A stretch of DNA of 64,000 bases from the NCBI GenBank assembly GCA_907165065.1, contig OU015541.1, positions 868,001 through 932,000 on the forward strand. Reading direction: 5' to 3'. This DNA is from Caprimulgus europaeus. Lineage: Eukaryota > Chordata > Aves > Caprimulgiformes > Caprimulgidae. A model generated the notes under the pieces. That model was given only the letters and a program-made list of their open reading frames with translations, had not been told where the DNA came from and searched no databases. Every line of letters starts with the position of its first letter. The stretch's first letter is position 1. The position numbers were made by a program, and so were the translations under genes. Shown here in pieces: positions 34,246-61,800 of the stretch.

Positions 34246-36580
34246 TCCTCCACTCTCGAGCACCGCTGGGCGCTGCGGGCACCAGCCGCTGCCCCTCGCC
34301 CCGCGTTTGCTCCCCAGCCCCAGCCCAGGCGCTGGCCGAGAGGTCGGTGCGATTGGTCACCAAAACGGGATCTAAATTTAGGTGTTTAAAGAAAAAAAAA
34401 TCATCTTTCAATAATCCTGGTGTAAGCTGTGCTTTCCATTCCTTAACAGACAGCTGCGGGTACCATAGAGAGCGGCGTTGGCACTCACAAGTGGGGCTAG
34501 TCAGAAATTTTATGCTTAACTTATATTTTGACAAAATTAATTTCGTGAAGTGTCTGTTTTTTGTGAAGAAAAAAATAATGGAGTTTTCATTGAAGTTTGT
34601 GGAAAGTTCTCCCTCTCCCTCATGGAAAATACTGATTTTTCGTTCTCAGCTTTATTCACTAAGTATAATAAATCTTTGCATCCATAAAACGTTGATCTCA
34701 AGGCGCTGTGTGGAGACAAGCTCCTGATTTGCCTCAGTGGCCGACAGCCAGGAGGAGCCGGGGGAGGCGAATCCCAGCGGTTTGTGGCTGCGGAGGAAAC
34801 ACTGCGGTGCCGGGCGGGAAATGTGGAGTCGTTTCCAGGTGGAAACGTTGTGGTTCCAGGCGTGTGGGGTGCTGGGACCCCCCTGGGTTTGCTGCTCAGT
34901 CGTGAGTGGCGGCCAACGGGCCCCTCTGCGGGCAGTGACCCCGGACACCAGGTCCCGAACGGACCTCCCGGGCCAGCGGCCGTGTGCGCGCGCAGAGCTC
35001 CCGGCGGGCTTTTGCAGTGACACAGGCAGCTGTAATGGCATTAAGCCTCTGGAGAAGCTTTGCTCCCCAGTTTCAAATGGAGGAAGGGAGTTGGCTGCCA
35101 GCCCTGGGGTGCTCGGCCACAGCGCAGAGCTCCAGCGCCTCGGGCAGTACCTGTCTGCTCCGCGGGCCCAGGTGTCCCCTCTGTCCACAGCGGCTCCACC
35201 ACGCAGCCAGGACACTCCAGAGCCCCACAGACCTGGACCCAAACTGCAGCCAGGCTGTGAGAGAGAAAATTACTTATCAGATAAATATCACAGAGGAAAA
35301 AAAAATAAATTATATTTACTCAGTGAGAAATTCCGACATTAATAGCATTTTACTCTTGAAGCCTCCAAGCTGCTGTATCTAGAGGGAACTAATCCCGACA
35401 TCATCCACCACCCCAATAAACCAGAAAACTTTACATCAGCCAGTTAGCAGTTTCAAAGCTCACCTAAGTAACAACTCTACTGAATTTTTCCATTACTTCC
35501 CTTTACCATATTTAGATTATCCAGCCATGGGTAACCACGCCTGTGCTTGCAGACACTGTCTGCCAGAGGCAGGAGAACATCAATGAGCTACCAAAACCCA
35601 CCAGGGCTGGTGCCAGAAGAGCCGCTGCCCTGGCCAGGGCTCCAGCGCCAGCGCAGACCCGCGGTGTGTGGGCGGTTCTGGGCGCTGAGGGGCTGCAGCC
35701 GGGACCCGCGCTCACTCAGAGAGAAATCTCGGCTCCAGACGGGAGTGATGCAGATTTTAAACCACAAACCCCCTCCTGCGCTCGGGACGGAGCTTCCTTT
35801 GCACTCAAACACAGCGACACTCAACTCTGTCCCCTTTTTCCTTCTCACCACGATTTTTGAAGCCAGGAGACCGAAGCAGCTGAGCTTTGCTGCTGCGCTC
35901 CTGCCCCTGCACTAGCGAGGTGGAGAAACTGGGAGAACTGGGCACCACGGCGGGGTTTTGCTGCAGGGCAGCGCTGCAGGACGTAAGGAAGGTACAAATC
36001 ACATCACCACAGGGATGGAAACGCTCCCACAGCCCCAGGGCCCGGCTCGGGAGATCACATCTGCCCTGCAGAAGATCCAAGCGATGACCCAGGACTGAGA
36101 CACGTAAGAATTTGTGTTATTCCTTTAAAAAACGCTTCCTGCCTGGAAAAGAGAAGGGACACAGCAATAAACCGAGTTCTCGGGTAGTTTCCAAAACCAG
36201 TGTAACGGGTGTGGGGTTGTTACGCTCTTTAGGAAACATTTCCAGATCCAATTAGCCAACAATTAAGATGGTGACACAGAGCCTGTGTCAGGGCAGCAGC
36301 AGGACCTGCCTGGTGACACCTGGACCCGCTCGGCCGGTCTCTGTCCCCGGTACCGGGAGGTCCCACACCCACGCGGCTGCTCTGGAGCCCTCGGGGGGTT
36401 TCCCGAGAGGCCGCTGCGATGTCTTCAGTTATCTGCAAGTGCAAAAAACCACTTTAATGAAGCGCGGACTGACAGCCCCTGCTCTGAGCAGCTCCAGAAC
36501 ACGCCCTGACACAGGAGGAGAGGAAAAGCAGCGGTGCCCGAGCGAGCACAGGGCGCATTCCAGAAGAAGAGGATGGAAAC
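34246..36580. other. Spacer between the convergent NOL4L and ASXL1 3' ends
   Basis: About 2.3 kb between the NOL4L poly(A) signal and the distal ASXL1 poly(A) signal. It holds a second possible NOL4L poly(A) signal at 34667-34672. No gene, RNA gene or clear transposon recognised. Confidence 0.6.
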
Positions 36581-36602
36581 CACCAGTGCAGGTTTTACAG
36601 TG

Positions 36603-36608
36603 TTTATT
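36603..36608 (-). terminator. ASXL1 distal poly(A) signal
   Basis: GGAAAATAAACACTG on the - strand. A possible proximal signal, ATTAAA, lies at 37329-37334 (GCATTAAAGTGG). Confidence 0.65.
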
Positions 36609-37425
36609 TTCCAATACCACAAGGGACATACATGAGCAGAACCCCCCCCAGGGCTCTGCAAACCAGAGCAGTTCACCTGCACAGGGCCGTGGCCCCGAGG
36701 AGGCAGAGCCAGACCCCAGCTCCGCTCCCATCTTTGGTCAGCAGGTTTGGCGCAGCCCGGGCTGCGGGCACGGGGCTCTGAGCCTGGCAGAGGCGTTCAG
36801 GAGAAAACACTTCTGAGACTGAGCTTCTTGCACCCCTCGGGCTCACATCTCAAACAGGGACTTGTATGGGTAAAAAGAAGAAAAAAAAAAAAGTGTGGTG
36901 AAGGGAGGATGGAGCTGGAAAAGGGAGAAGAAAAAAAATCAAAACAAACCCTCCAGAATTGTTGCTGCTCCCTGCTTACACGAACGAGCAGATGTCTCCC
37001 CCATGGAAGCAATTCCCCCTCAGTAATTGCTCCAAAGAGGAAGACTCAAGGTTCTGCTCTCACTCTGGATGCACAAGGACGTTCATCTCCTCGCCCTGCG
37101 GCCAGAGCCCTGCGCTGCAGATCGGTTACAGCCACAAGGGGCCACAGCGCAGAGGAGGGAGCGGTGACCAAGGTCAGGGTCACCCCGGAGTCTGCACATC
37201 CCAGTCCACGGCAGAAGGGGCAGAGGGAGGCTGGCAGAACCGAGACACCTTTGCCTGCTGAGCCTCACATCAGGCAAGAGAGAACACAGTGGCTCTGACT
37301 ACAGATGCAGATTAATAACTAACACCACTTTAATGCAATACTGCTGTAGAGCTGGCAAATCCAGGGGGAAAAAGAAAAGAAATAAAAAGAAAAGAAAAAA
37401 AAAGGAAAAAGAACCCTTTATGTTC

Positions 37426-37433
37426 TATGTACA
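37426..37433 (-). promoter_or_regulatory. Pumilio-type site TGTACATA in the ASXL1 3' UTR
   Basis: Exact TGTANATA match on the transcript strand in an AT-rich block. Use is inferred. Confidence 0.35.
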
Positions 37434-38446
37434 TTACATCCATTTACAGTTGGCCAGTACTGTGTACAACATATAAATACATGATCAAACAGATGCATAG
37501 AGGATACTTACAGGAGCCAAATCATTCACTTTATACATCCAAGAATGAAAATATATAAAATTTAAAAAAAAAAAAGGAAAAAACACTGCTTTCAATGGTA
37601 GATGGTGGTCACACAGATGCACAGCTAGTGCCTGCAAGTGGTCAGGTGCTGTTAAGGTCCTCGTTGCAGGGCCACATAAACGGGAGCCTCCGACGTGTCA
37701 CACGTTTGTGGGAAGTTGGGCAGAGGAGGCAGCTCCACGGGCTGGTCCAAGAGTTCAGCCAGTTCCCCCGGCCACGCACCCTCCTGCAGCCCAGCACACA
37801 GCATCTGGGTGGCACCTGCCACTTTTTTATTTCTTTTCTCTTTTTCTTGCATCCTCCGTGTTGGCCCCGTCCCGCCGGCACTTGGCTGTGCACGGCTCGG
37901 CGGCCTCGTGCCTGGCTGGGCACCGCGCTCCGCTGCGGCATCCGAGGACCATAGGGAACCATCACGGCACAGCAGCTCCCTGCTCGCGCTCCCTGCGCCA
38001 CGGGACGTCCCACACACACCGAGCATGGAGATGGCAGGAGGGGAGGAGTGGAAGACTGTAGGGGCTCACCTAGTGCAGCCCTGAAATAGAAAACACCCTG
38101 TTCCAGTGCCTTTGGATGTCGGGATTTCCTCGGCAGAGGGTCCGGGGGTTGCCACAGCAAAGGGCCTCCCAGGCAGGCGTCAGCCTCAGCGCGGGTACCA
38201 GAGCACGGGGGGTTTCCAGGCAGCACGAAGCAGAAGGGTGGCTCCAGCGGGGCGCAGCCCGGCGAGGCTGGGGTGGAACCGTGAGCAGGAAAAGGGTTTT
38301 GCACTGTGAGTCAACTTCCCTCACCCAAACAAACTGTAACAGCATTTCTACTATAAACAGAACAGCATTTTGTGTACAGGTCTCAGGATCAGTCGTTACC
38401 AAAATACACACACTGAATATGCAACCTGTCCCATGGCCATAATTTA

Positions 38447-54310
<15,864 letters not shown>

Positions 54311-54681
54311 CCTCCTCCCGCGCGGGGCGGCGGCGCGGCGGGCGCGGGACCGTTAGGCGCGCGCGGGCGAGGCGGGAGGGTGGCGGGCGGCGGCGGGGGT
54401 GGAGCGGGGGCGCGCGGGCAGGCGGCGGGCGCGCGGGGCGGGGGCGGGCGGGGCGCGAGGCAGGGGCGGCTCCGGGCGCTACGGGAGGCGGCGGCGGCGG
54501 CTCGGGCCCGGCATAACAACGGGGTCAAAGGGCCGGGAGCGGGGGGAAGGGGGCGGAGCTCGGCGACGGTGGCCGCGGCGGGACACGGCGGGACCCGCGC
54601 GCCGAGAGCGAAGGGGCGGGGCCGGGGGCGCGAGGCGCGCGGAGGGCCTGGGCCCGATTTGAAGGCGAACGGAGCGCGGGG

Positions 54682-54699
54682 GCTGCTGGGAGTTGTCGT
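54682..54699 (-). promoter_or_regulatory. ZNF143/THAP11-type motif (copy 1)
   Basis: GCTGCTGGGAGTTGTCGT on the + strand is close to the reverse of ACTACAATTCCCAGCATGC, about 375 bp upstream of the ASXL1 ATG. Motif resemblance only. Confidence 0.5.
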
Positions 54700-54739
54700 T
54701 CCCGCCGCCGCCTCCCCGCGGCCCCGCCCGCGTCACCGC

Positions 54740-54758
54740 ACTACAGCTCCCGGCGGGC
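54740..54758 (+). promoter_or_regulatory. ZNF143/THAP11-type motif (copy 2)
   Basis: ACTACAGCTCCCGGCGGGC follows the ACTACANNTCCC pattern, 40 bp from copy 1 and in opposite orientation. Confidence 0.5.
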
Positions 54759-55030
54759 CCCGCCCGTGCCGCGAGGCTCACCGGGCCCGGCCGCTGCCTC
54801 CGCCCTGCGCCTCAGGGCCGCGGAGGAACCCGCAGGCCTCCTCGGGATCCGTGAACCCGGGACGGGCCGCGGCGAGGAACCAAGATGTCGGTCCCCGCCG
54901 CGGCCTCTCCCGGCTGAGGGCTCCGGCCGTTCTCAGGGCCCGGGCTCTGCCCGGCGGGGGTTTCTTCTCCCCACGGAGCTGAACCGCCTCGGCCGGGGCC
55001 CCTCCAGCGCTGGGCGCCCCGGGCCAGACC

Positions 55031-55250
55031 CCAGCACAGCGCCGGGCGGTTCTACTCTGACATTTTACCGCTCAGAATAATTTCGTTTGCCCAGAGACCT
55101 TTTTTTTTGTTTCTTGGAAGAAAAATACCGTAAAGCTTTGTAAAACATAAAGTCCCTGGGGGCTGGAACTAGATGGTCTTTAAGGCCACTTCCAACCCAA
55201 ACCCTGCCATGATTTACCACTGCAGAATGAGAACCAGGCGTGCTTTGATA
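55031..55250. other. Short spacer between KIF3B 3' end and ASXL1 promoter
   Basis: Only a few hundred bases separate the KIF3B poly(A) region from the ASXL1 CpG island. About a third of the spacer is a CR1-like fragment. No gene is seen. Confidence 0.7.
55151..55222 (+). mobile_element. CR1-like LINE 3' fragment
   Basis: GGAACTAGATGGTCTTTAAG followed by GCCACTTCCAACCCAAACC matches a CR1 3' end in forward orientation. Confidence 0.8.
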
Positions 55251-55254
55251 GATG

Positions 55255-58200
55255 CAATAAATCTTATTGACTTTATTACATGTTGTATTTTAGAATCACT
55301 TTACATTCCTAGACAAAAAAGAGATGATACAAATAAATATAAGCTGTAAAACTATGGACAGGACTATTGACAGGTTCTGTGTCTATAGATCACCTAAGAG
55401 AAGGTGGAGACGGGTGCATCTGCAAGGAGCTGGGAGCTGTGCCGGCGGGGAGAGCCTCAGGACCCCGTTTCATAAAGAACGGGATGGAGAAGGCAGTGAG
55501 CGCCTGGACCAGAGTGAAACCACCACTGCAGCGCTGACAGGACCAGCGTTCTCGCTTCAGCTCCACCTCCACATCTCAGGAGATGGCTTTTGCAGGGTAC
55601 CTTTCCCAACCTGTTTTCACGCAGCAGAAACAGCCCCCGCTGGCCCGTTGAGAGCCTGGTGCACGTTCACTGCCCCAGACAGGAGAGGGCAGATCCAGGA
55701 GCAGAGGGGTCCCGCCGAGACTCGGCGAGCGCTGTGCCCAGCGACGGCAGCCTCACTACACCTGAAAACCTTCTGAACACGGGCAGGCCCGAGCTGAGCT
55801 GTGTAAGGAACCAGCACAGCCCGAGGTGCCACGGCCCAGGGCTGTTCCAGGAGAGCCAAGCAGCAGGCAAACATTGTAAAAACGGCGCTGGAGCTATGCT
55901 AAGGATTTTAAGAAAGTGCTTTGATTCCAACGCTTCGGTGTCAGGCAGCGCTTGCTCCCGGAGCCAAGGGACAACTTCTGCCCCCTGACACTTTGTTTTT
56001 TTAAAAAAGATGCCATTCCACAGGTCAGAGCAAAGAGGAGAGGATGTTAAACATTCCTGTGAAGAAGCCGTGACGGCGCAGGCTGTCCGAGGGCCTCTTC
56101 CAGGAGCCGGCTGCATTTCCTGCCTGTGGCTGTTAACCTGCAGGAAGCCCAGATGGTTCGGATAACACACAGAAAGGGGCAAACTCGTCAGGAATGTTTC
56201 TTAAAAACTTCAGCCCAAAGCTCAGCACGTTCTGTACAGCTTCAGACAATGTATTTTATCTCAATATCAGTGCTGCTGAGTATCTGGTGGAGGGTAAGTC
56301 CACTGGAATGAGACTCGAAAAGCTTCTGTAACAACCTGAGGTTGCCCGTGAACACATGAACCAAGTCTCCAACCACAGCTCCAGTTTAAATACAATGACT
56401 AAATATGCACTTTTATTCTTTTTCCACCCTATGGAGTCTCTTTCACCTTACTAATGAATTTCTAAAGAATTAAAAGCAGAGCCTTTCTGACATATTAACC
56501 AGCTAGCTTATCAACACTAAAACGAGAACAGTTCGGGTTTGCACGGCGACTTCCACTGTACCAGTGCTGCCACAGGGGAGCTTCCAGTATGAGTTTAATA
56601 CAGAATTCCCTATGGAATGGTGGTGACTGAGGAGTGTGCACGTGTGCAGACACAGATGTGTCTGTGTACGCAGCAGTCACATAAAATACACGTGTACATA
56701 GGTATGTACATAGGGGTGGTTGTATATTTTGTTGCTGTTTCATGTTTTCAACCCTCCTTATTTCATTTCTTTGAGTGCTTACACCATACAATCATCTTTT
56801 AAAATGTCCAAGTGCAGGAGATTATGTGCTAGAGAGAAAGGAGGAGGAGAGGGAAGAGACAGTGGCATTATATTATGCAACAAGAGCCAATTAAAAGGCT
56901 CTCTGTGCATGAACAGTGCGTTGTAAAAAGGAAGATGATGCCAGGTTGCCATGTTCAGGTTGAAAGAAATTTGTCAGATGCCTGCTCTCTCAATTATAAG
57001 CAAACTCCTCTTTCCTCCACCAAAACTAATATATATATATATATTAATCTTGTGGTCCAGAAAAGCACTCCATGAATGAAAGCAGCTGAGTTAGCGTTTC
57101 ACCGGGCCCACCTGGGCAGCTGGCTCACCCAGGCACCATGCCCGCAAGATGCAGAGGTGAGCAGCGCCGAGTGCTTGGTTCCTTCTGCTCAGGGGAGCCA
57201 GAGAGAATGGAGCTCTCCAGCCTGGGGGAAGCCACTCAGTGGAGACTTAACGAGCACACAAGGCAGAGTCCACACATCAGAGCACTCCTAAAACCAGGCA
57301 AGTCCTCGTACACTCACACATCAGTCTGGAGGAAGTCATCAGTTAGGGAGAGGAAATGGGTAAAAACGTTCAGAGGATGACAGCCAGCAGCAGCCAGAAA
57401 AAGTAACATCCCAAGTGTCAATATACAGTGAACTAAAACTTACAATGAGCTGTGAGACACCAGACAGGGACACCGTACTGTCCTCAGCGTGGCAGCTCCA
57501 CCTCCCTCTGCCCTGCCACACGAGCCTGCAGCGTTACAGGAGCCTGCTTTAGTCATAGGGCAGCTTTGCAAAGAGACCATCAAAAGCAGGAGTTCTTCCT
57601 CCCTTGTTCTCAAAGTAAAACCCCTGGAATTAATACCAGATTCCACTTCCCAGACTCAGCTATGTGTCCTTTCGTTCCCAGCGGGCTCTGCATGGGCTGG
57701 GAGGTACAAAGGGAAAGTTTCTAACGTGGAACAGGTGAGGCACAAAAGGTACTGAGTGCTGACCCTCAGCCACCAAGGGAGGGGACCAAGAGGAGCATGC
57801 TCAAAGGCAGCTCCACGTTATGGTACTCTACCCTCCACCCAGCTTCTGGGGGAGAGCAGGGTGAGCCCCGTGAGCCTGCCTGGAAGAGAGCTCTGACCAG
57901 TGCTACATTTCCTGGGAACACTGGGAGACGTGAGAAAACGGCCCCAGAGTTTCCAGACTCGGTAGGGACACTGGTTCAGATTGCCAGGGGAAAAGGTGGA
58001 GACAAGAGAGGGGAAGAAAACTAAGGAGCTGGCACTGGTGGGCAGATGGATTCTTTGACAAGGTGGTTCCTGTTGGTAGGGGTGAGGTCTGCAGGAGGTC
58101 AGTTCTTCAGTTTCTATTGCTTCCTTTCTAGAGGGCACAGAGTTGCTTTCAAGACCCCTTTTTTGTCCTACAGTTCTAAAGGGAGGCAGAGCTACCCAGT

Positions 58201-58763
58201 GGTGAGTACACGCTGACTGCTCCCATCCTGCCTGTTCAGACCAACTTCTTAACCCCAAATGATGATGCCAGTCTTTCAAGCAGGACAAGGAAAAACTATG
58301 CACCTAGTCAAGTTTGGACAGATCCTCTGCTTTTTAGCCTCATTTGGTTCTCACTATGGATCCTGGGAGCGGTGGTTTTGTTGAGATGACTTCCAACTCT
58401 TGTCTTCTTATTGCCCAACAACAAAAAAGCCCAGTGCAGCAAAAGGGCTGGTGCAGGAGGAGACGGCGATGCTGTGAGGTGATCCCCATGCTTCCCATTG
58501 CTTCTAATACACTTGAACGTACCTCATGCATTTCTGATGTCCTAACTAAAATCTGTTTCCCACAGAGGCCAGAAACTGAACTGCAAGCACGTTATCTTCC
58601 TGTGGCTCAGTGCACCTGGACTGGCACAGTCAGTTCAAAGCAGAGAGGCCATCTCCAGGGAAAGGGGCTGGAGTCGGGCTGGGAGCTCTCTCTGCAGGAT
58701 TTCAGTTGTGTCTGCTCTCAGGAGGAAAAGGCTGTTCATGCCCCGGAGAGGAACTGATGGGTG
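55255..58763 (-). other. KIF3B: KIF3B 3' UTR (3.5 kb)
   Basis: Runs from the stop codon to a poly(A) signal near 55275, a length like that of the human transcript as I recall it. Contains an (AT)n run at 57028-57044, an AT-rich middle (56250-57050) and a Pumilio-type site (TGTACATA on the - strand, 56703-56710). No coding signal. Confidence 0.75.
55272..55277 (-). terminator. KIF3B poly(A) signal AATAAA
   Basis: TGTAATAAAGTCAATAAG on the - strand, at the boundary between AT-rich 3' UTR and the CR1-bearing spacer. Upstream alternatives exist, for example AATAAAAG near 56410. Confidence 0.7.
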
Positions 58764-58857
58764 TTACTTTGGAACCAGCCCTCGGGACTGTGGGTAGAGC
58801 TGAGAACTATGGGTACCTGCTGAAGAGGATCCCCCAGATTTCCTTCCAGTTTTAGGC
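58764..58857 (-). CDS. KIF3B: KIF3B last coding exon
   Basis: Acceptor [27 protein letters not shown] then [12 protein letters not shown] and TAA at 58764-58766. Too short for an ORF search; found from the conserved C-terminus. The Ser run is shorter than in human, which explains part of the length difference. Confidence 0.93.
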
Positions 58858-61800
58858 CTAAAGAAGTAAAAATGAAAAAAAAATAAATAAACAAAAAGCC
58901 CCAACAATGTCACCTGCTACTCATCAAAATTAGTCTTCCAAAAGCTGATTTTTTCTACTGGATTTATTCTCTAATCAGTCTCAGCTTTCTCTTCTGCCCT
59001 ATGTTCCTTTCTCTCTCTGCTTTACAACCAAGCTCACCTTAACTTCACTGATGCAAGTGCTGCCGGACAGCATCTCTGCTTGAGCCTCTGCTGTTGGCTA
59101 GCCTGCTTACTAAAACTCCTGCTTACTGAAAACCCAACTCACCTGGGTTTTGATTTTTTATTTGAAGTGCTCTCAAAGGTTGAGGCATCCACCTGTATCT
59201 CATCCTCGTCCTGCAGAGCTGCTTCCAGAGCCGCCTGCACTTTGGGAGCAATGGCTGGGCCCTCGTAGTCCCTCGTCGTTCGGCTGGGCATGTCGAGTTC
59301 CAGTACCACGATATTCTCTGCCTGGGACAGTAAAAGCAGAGCCCAAGTCTGCACATTTTCATACCAATTGTGTCTTTTCCCTCCAGAAACTAATTCTGAA
59401 ATACTTCACAAATGTATGCAGGACACTGTAAAAAATTTACACTCCCCTGAAAAATGAACAACCCTCGAATTCCACGTTCCCCTGATCAGGGGGGCGCACA
59501 CATGAAGGCTGTAACCACAGCTGGGCTTACCCTGTACCGAGCCTCTGGACGGATCATCATGGATGTCCTGGCGTGCTGGCTCAGTGGCCTTTTGTATCCT
59601 ACAGCAGAGATGGGTCTTTTCATCATCTGCTGGTTACTAGAGAAAAATGGATACTCAGTCTGTTACACACCGAAAGCAAAGACTCCTCTTGGAGTTTGTG
59701 AGATAAAACAGCTGCAAATTCTACACAGAAATCTTTTTGTGAGAGCAGAAACTGCCTAGGCTGCACTGCAGGCCCAGCTCTCTGCAGTCAGACACCAGAT
59801 GGTGTCACTACCCCGTGTCATGTTCCCTGCACAGAGGGCAGGACTTCTGCACATTTTCACTAAGCAAACTGCAGATGCACCCAACTCAGCTGCACCCAAC
59901 TGTCTGAATTCGCTGTAGAGAACTTTCCTGTGTAGAGAGGCAGCACCTAGCCACAGCTCTCGTATCATAATGAATTTTGAGAGCTTTTCTATCTAAAACA
60001 GGAAAGAAATTGGAATTTACTGCTATTTTAATAGTGAATGCACCATTACTTATATTTTACATATAATTATATTAAATCCTCTATTCAGAGGATTTTTCTT
60101 TTAATTTTATAGTGCAGCAAGAAGCTACAAACTCTGGAGGGACAGTGCAAATCCCCAGTGCAATCCCTCTTTTGGGGTACCTCACTCTTGACAACTAGAG
60201 GGTGTTTTGTGACCTAAAATTCCATCCCAAGAAAAGATGAGAAGTGTACTCACTCCAGACGGGTTATGGGATGCAGCTTCCACTGGTCTTCCTCTTCATC
60301 AAAGAACGATCTGTTCATGATCTTATTCTTTTCTTCCAAGGGAATAAAGTTTTCAATAATCAGGTGCCTACATGCAACCACAAAAAATGGGAAATACCCA
60401 AGAATCATAATTAGCAGATGACTTTCTCCACTGACTCAACACAGCCCTTTGAAAAGGAGGAATGTTTCAGCTTTCTCATGTTTAAACTTTGTTCTAGAAG
60501 CACGTGCAGTGCAGCCCCTCTGCCCCCCACCCACAGAAACCACCTCTGCTACAGTTAACAGCAGGCAAGGAAGTGATGGGACTCACTTTAGCTTTAGTTC
60601 CCTGGTGAGTTCATTCTGGGTCTGTTCCAGGTCCTGGCGCTCCTTGATGTGCTCCTCTTGGAGATCATGGATCTCTGCCTTCACAGCCTGCAGCTTGGAG
60701 AACAACTGGAACAGACAAGAGCCCAAGTCACAACCTGGCAACGTTCCTTTCACTTCCACACACGAGTTGATTTTATTTCTAAATAAAATCACTCAACATG
60801 GAAACATTTTCCTCTTTACCTTTTTGAGCTTCTTGGTCTTTATGTCCACCTCTTGCTGCAGAGAGCTGTAGGTCTCCTTCAGTTCCAGCGTTTCCTCATC
60901 CCGGCTTTCCATCTGCTGCTGGATCTCTCGCTCCCGACGTTTCTGAAGGAGGTGACATTCAACATTAAACACCACAGCCACGCTGCCACCCCCAGGCTGA
61001 CACACCTGAAACAGCACTGGGGAGGTTTGCACTTCCCTGTGCTCCAGGGCTTTTGCTTTAGCTCCTAGTTCCTCCTTAGAAGAACTTGCCTCAGAAATGC
61101 CAGAAGCATTAACTCTTCTTTGCCCTTATTTTGCTACTAAAATCAGGTAGTGTGAATAAGTGCTCAAAGCTTCAACTAAAGGAATCAAATGTCATTTGAG
61201 ATTATTTTTTTTAAGTTTTTATCCAGTCATTCTAGTCATTGCACTTAAAGAATCACCAACAGAAAATGCATGACAGAAAATGAACTTTTAGCACCCAGTA
61301 AACATCCCTCCCTTGAGCTAACGGGTGAACTGTCACTGTCTCAGGTTTTCCAGTTATCTCTTCACCTAGAGACAGCTCCAACCAAGACAGGACACGAAGC
61401 TTTAACAGGAAAAGCTGGAAGAAAACTGTTATAAACCTTCTCAATGTATTTCATACAATGACAATCAGGACACAAGCCCTCCCCTCTTCTGTGGAGACTA
61501 ATAATTGCCTATAAACCAATTTTAGGGTTAACCCTGGGAACATTTTCTCAGAGTTTCTCCTGAGACAACGTTTTCTAGAAGTTCTGCAGCCAAGCTTTCT
61601 CCAAAACAACAAACGTTCTTCCTTGTACCTGTTCTGCAATTTCCTGTCGTTTCTGCTCCAGGATTTTCTGCTGTTCGTTTGTGTGATCCACAATATTCTT
61701 CCCTCCCACCAGAAGCTTGCTTTCCATTGTCTGAAAGGAAAAAAACCAACATCAGAAGCTTCTCTCAGGGACCAAAGAACGTCACTGTCTCTCATGTGGA

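Larger units (their letters stand above)
36585..38446 (-). other. ASXL1: ASXL1 3' UTR
   Basis: About 1.86 kb after the stop, similar to the human length. It contains an A/T-rich block at 37300-37600. The end is inferred from the distal poly(A) signal. Confidence 0.7.
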
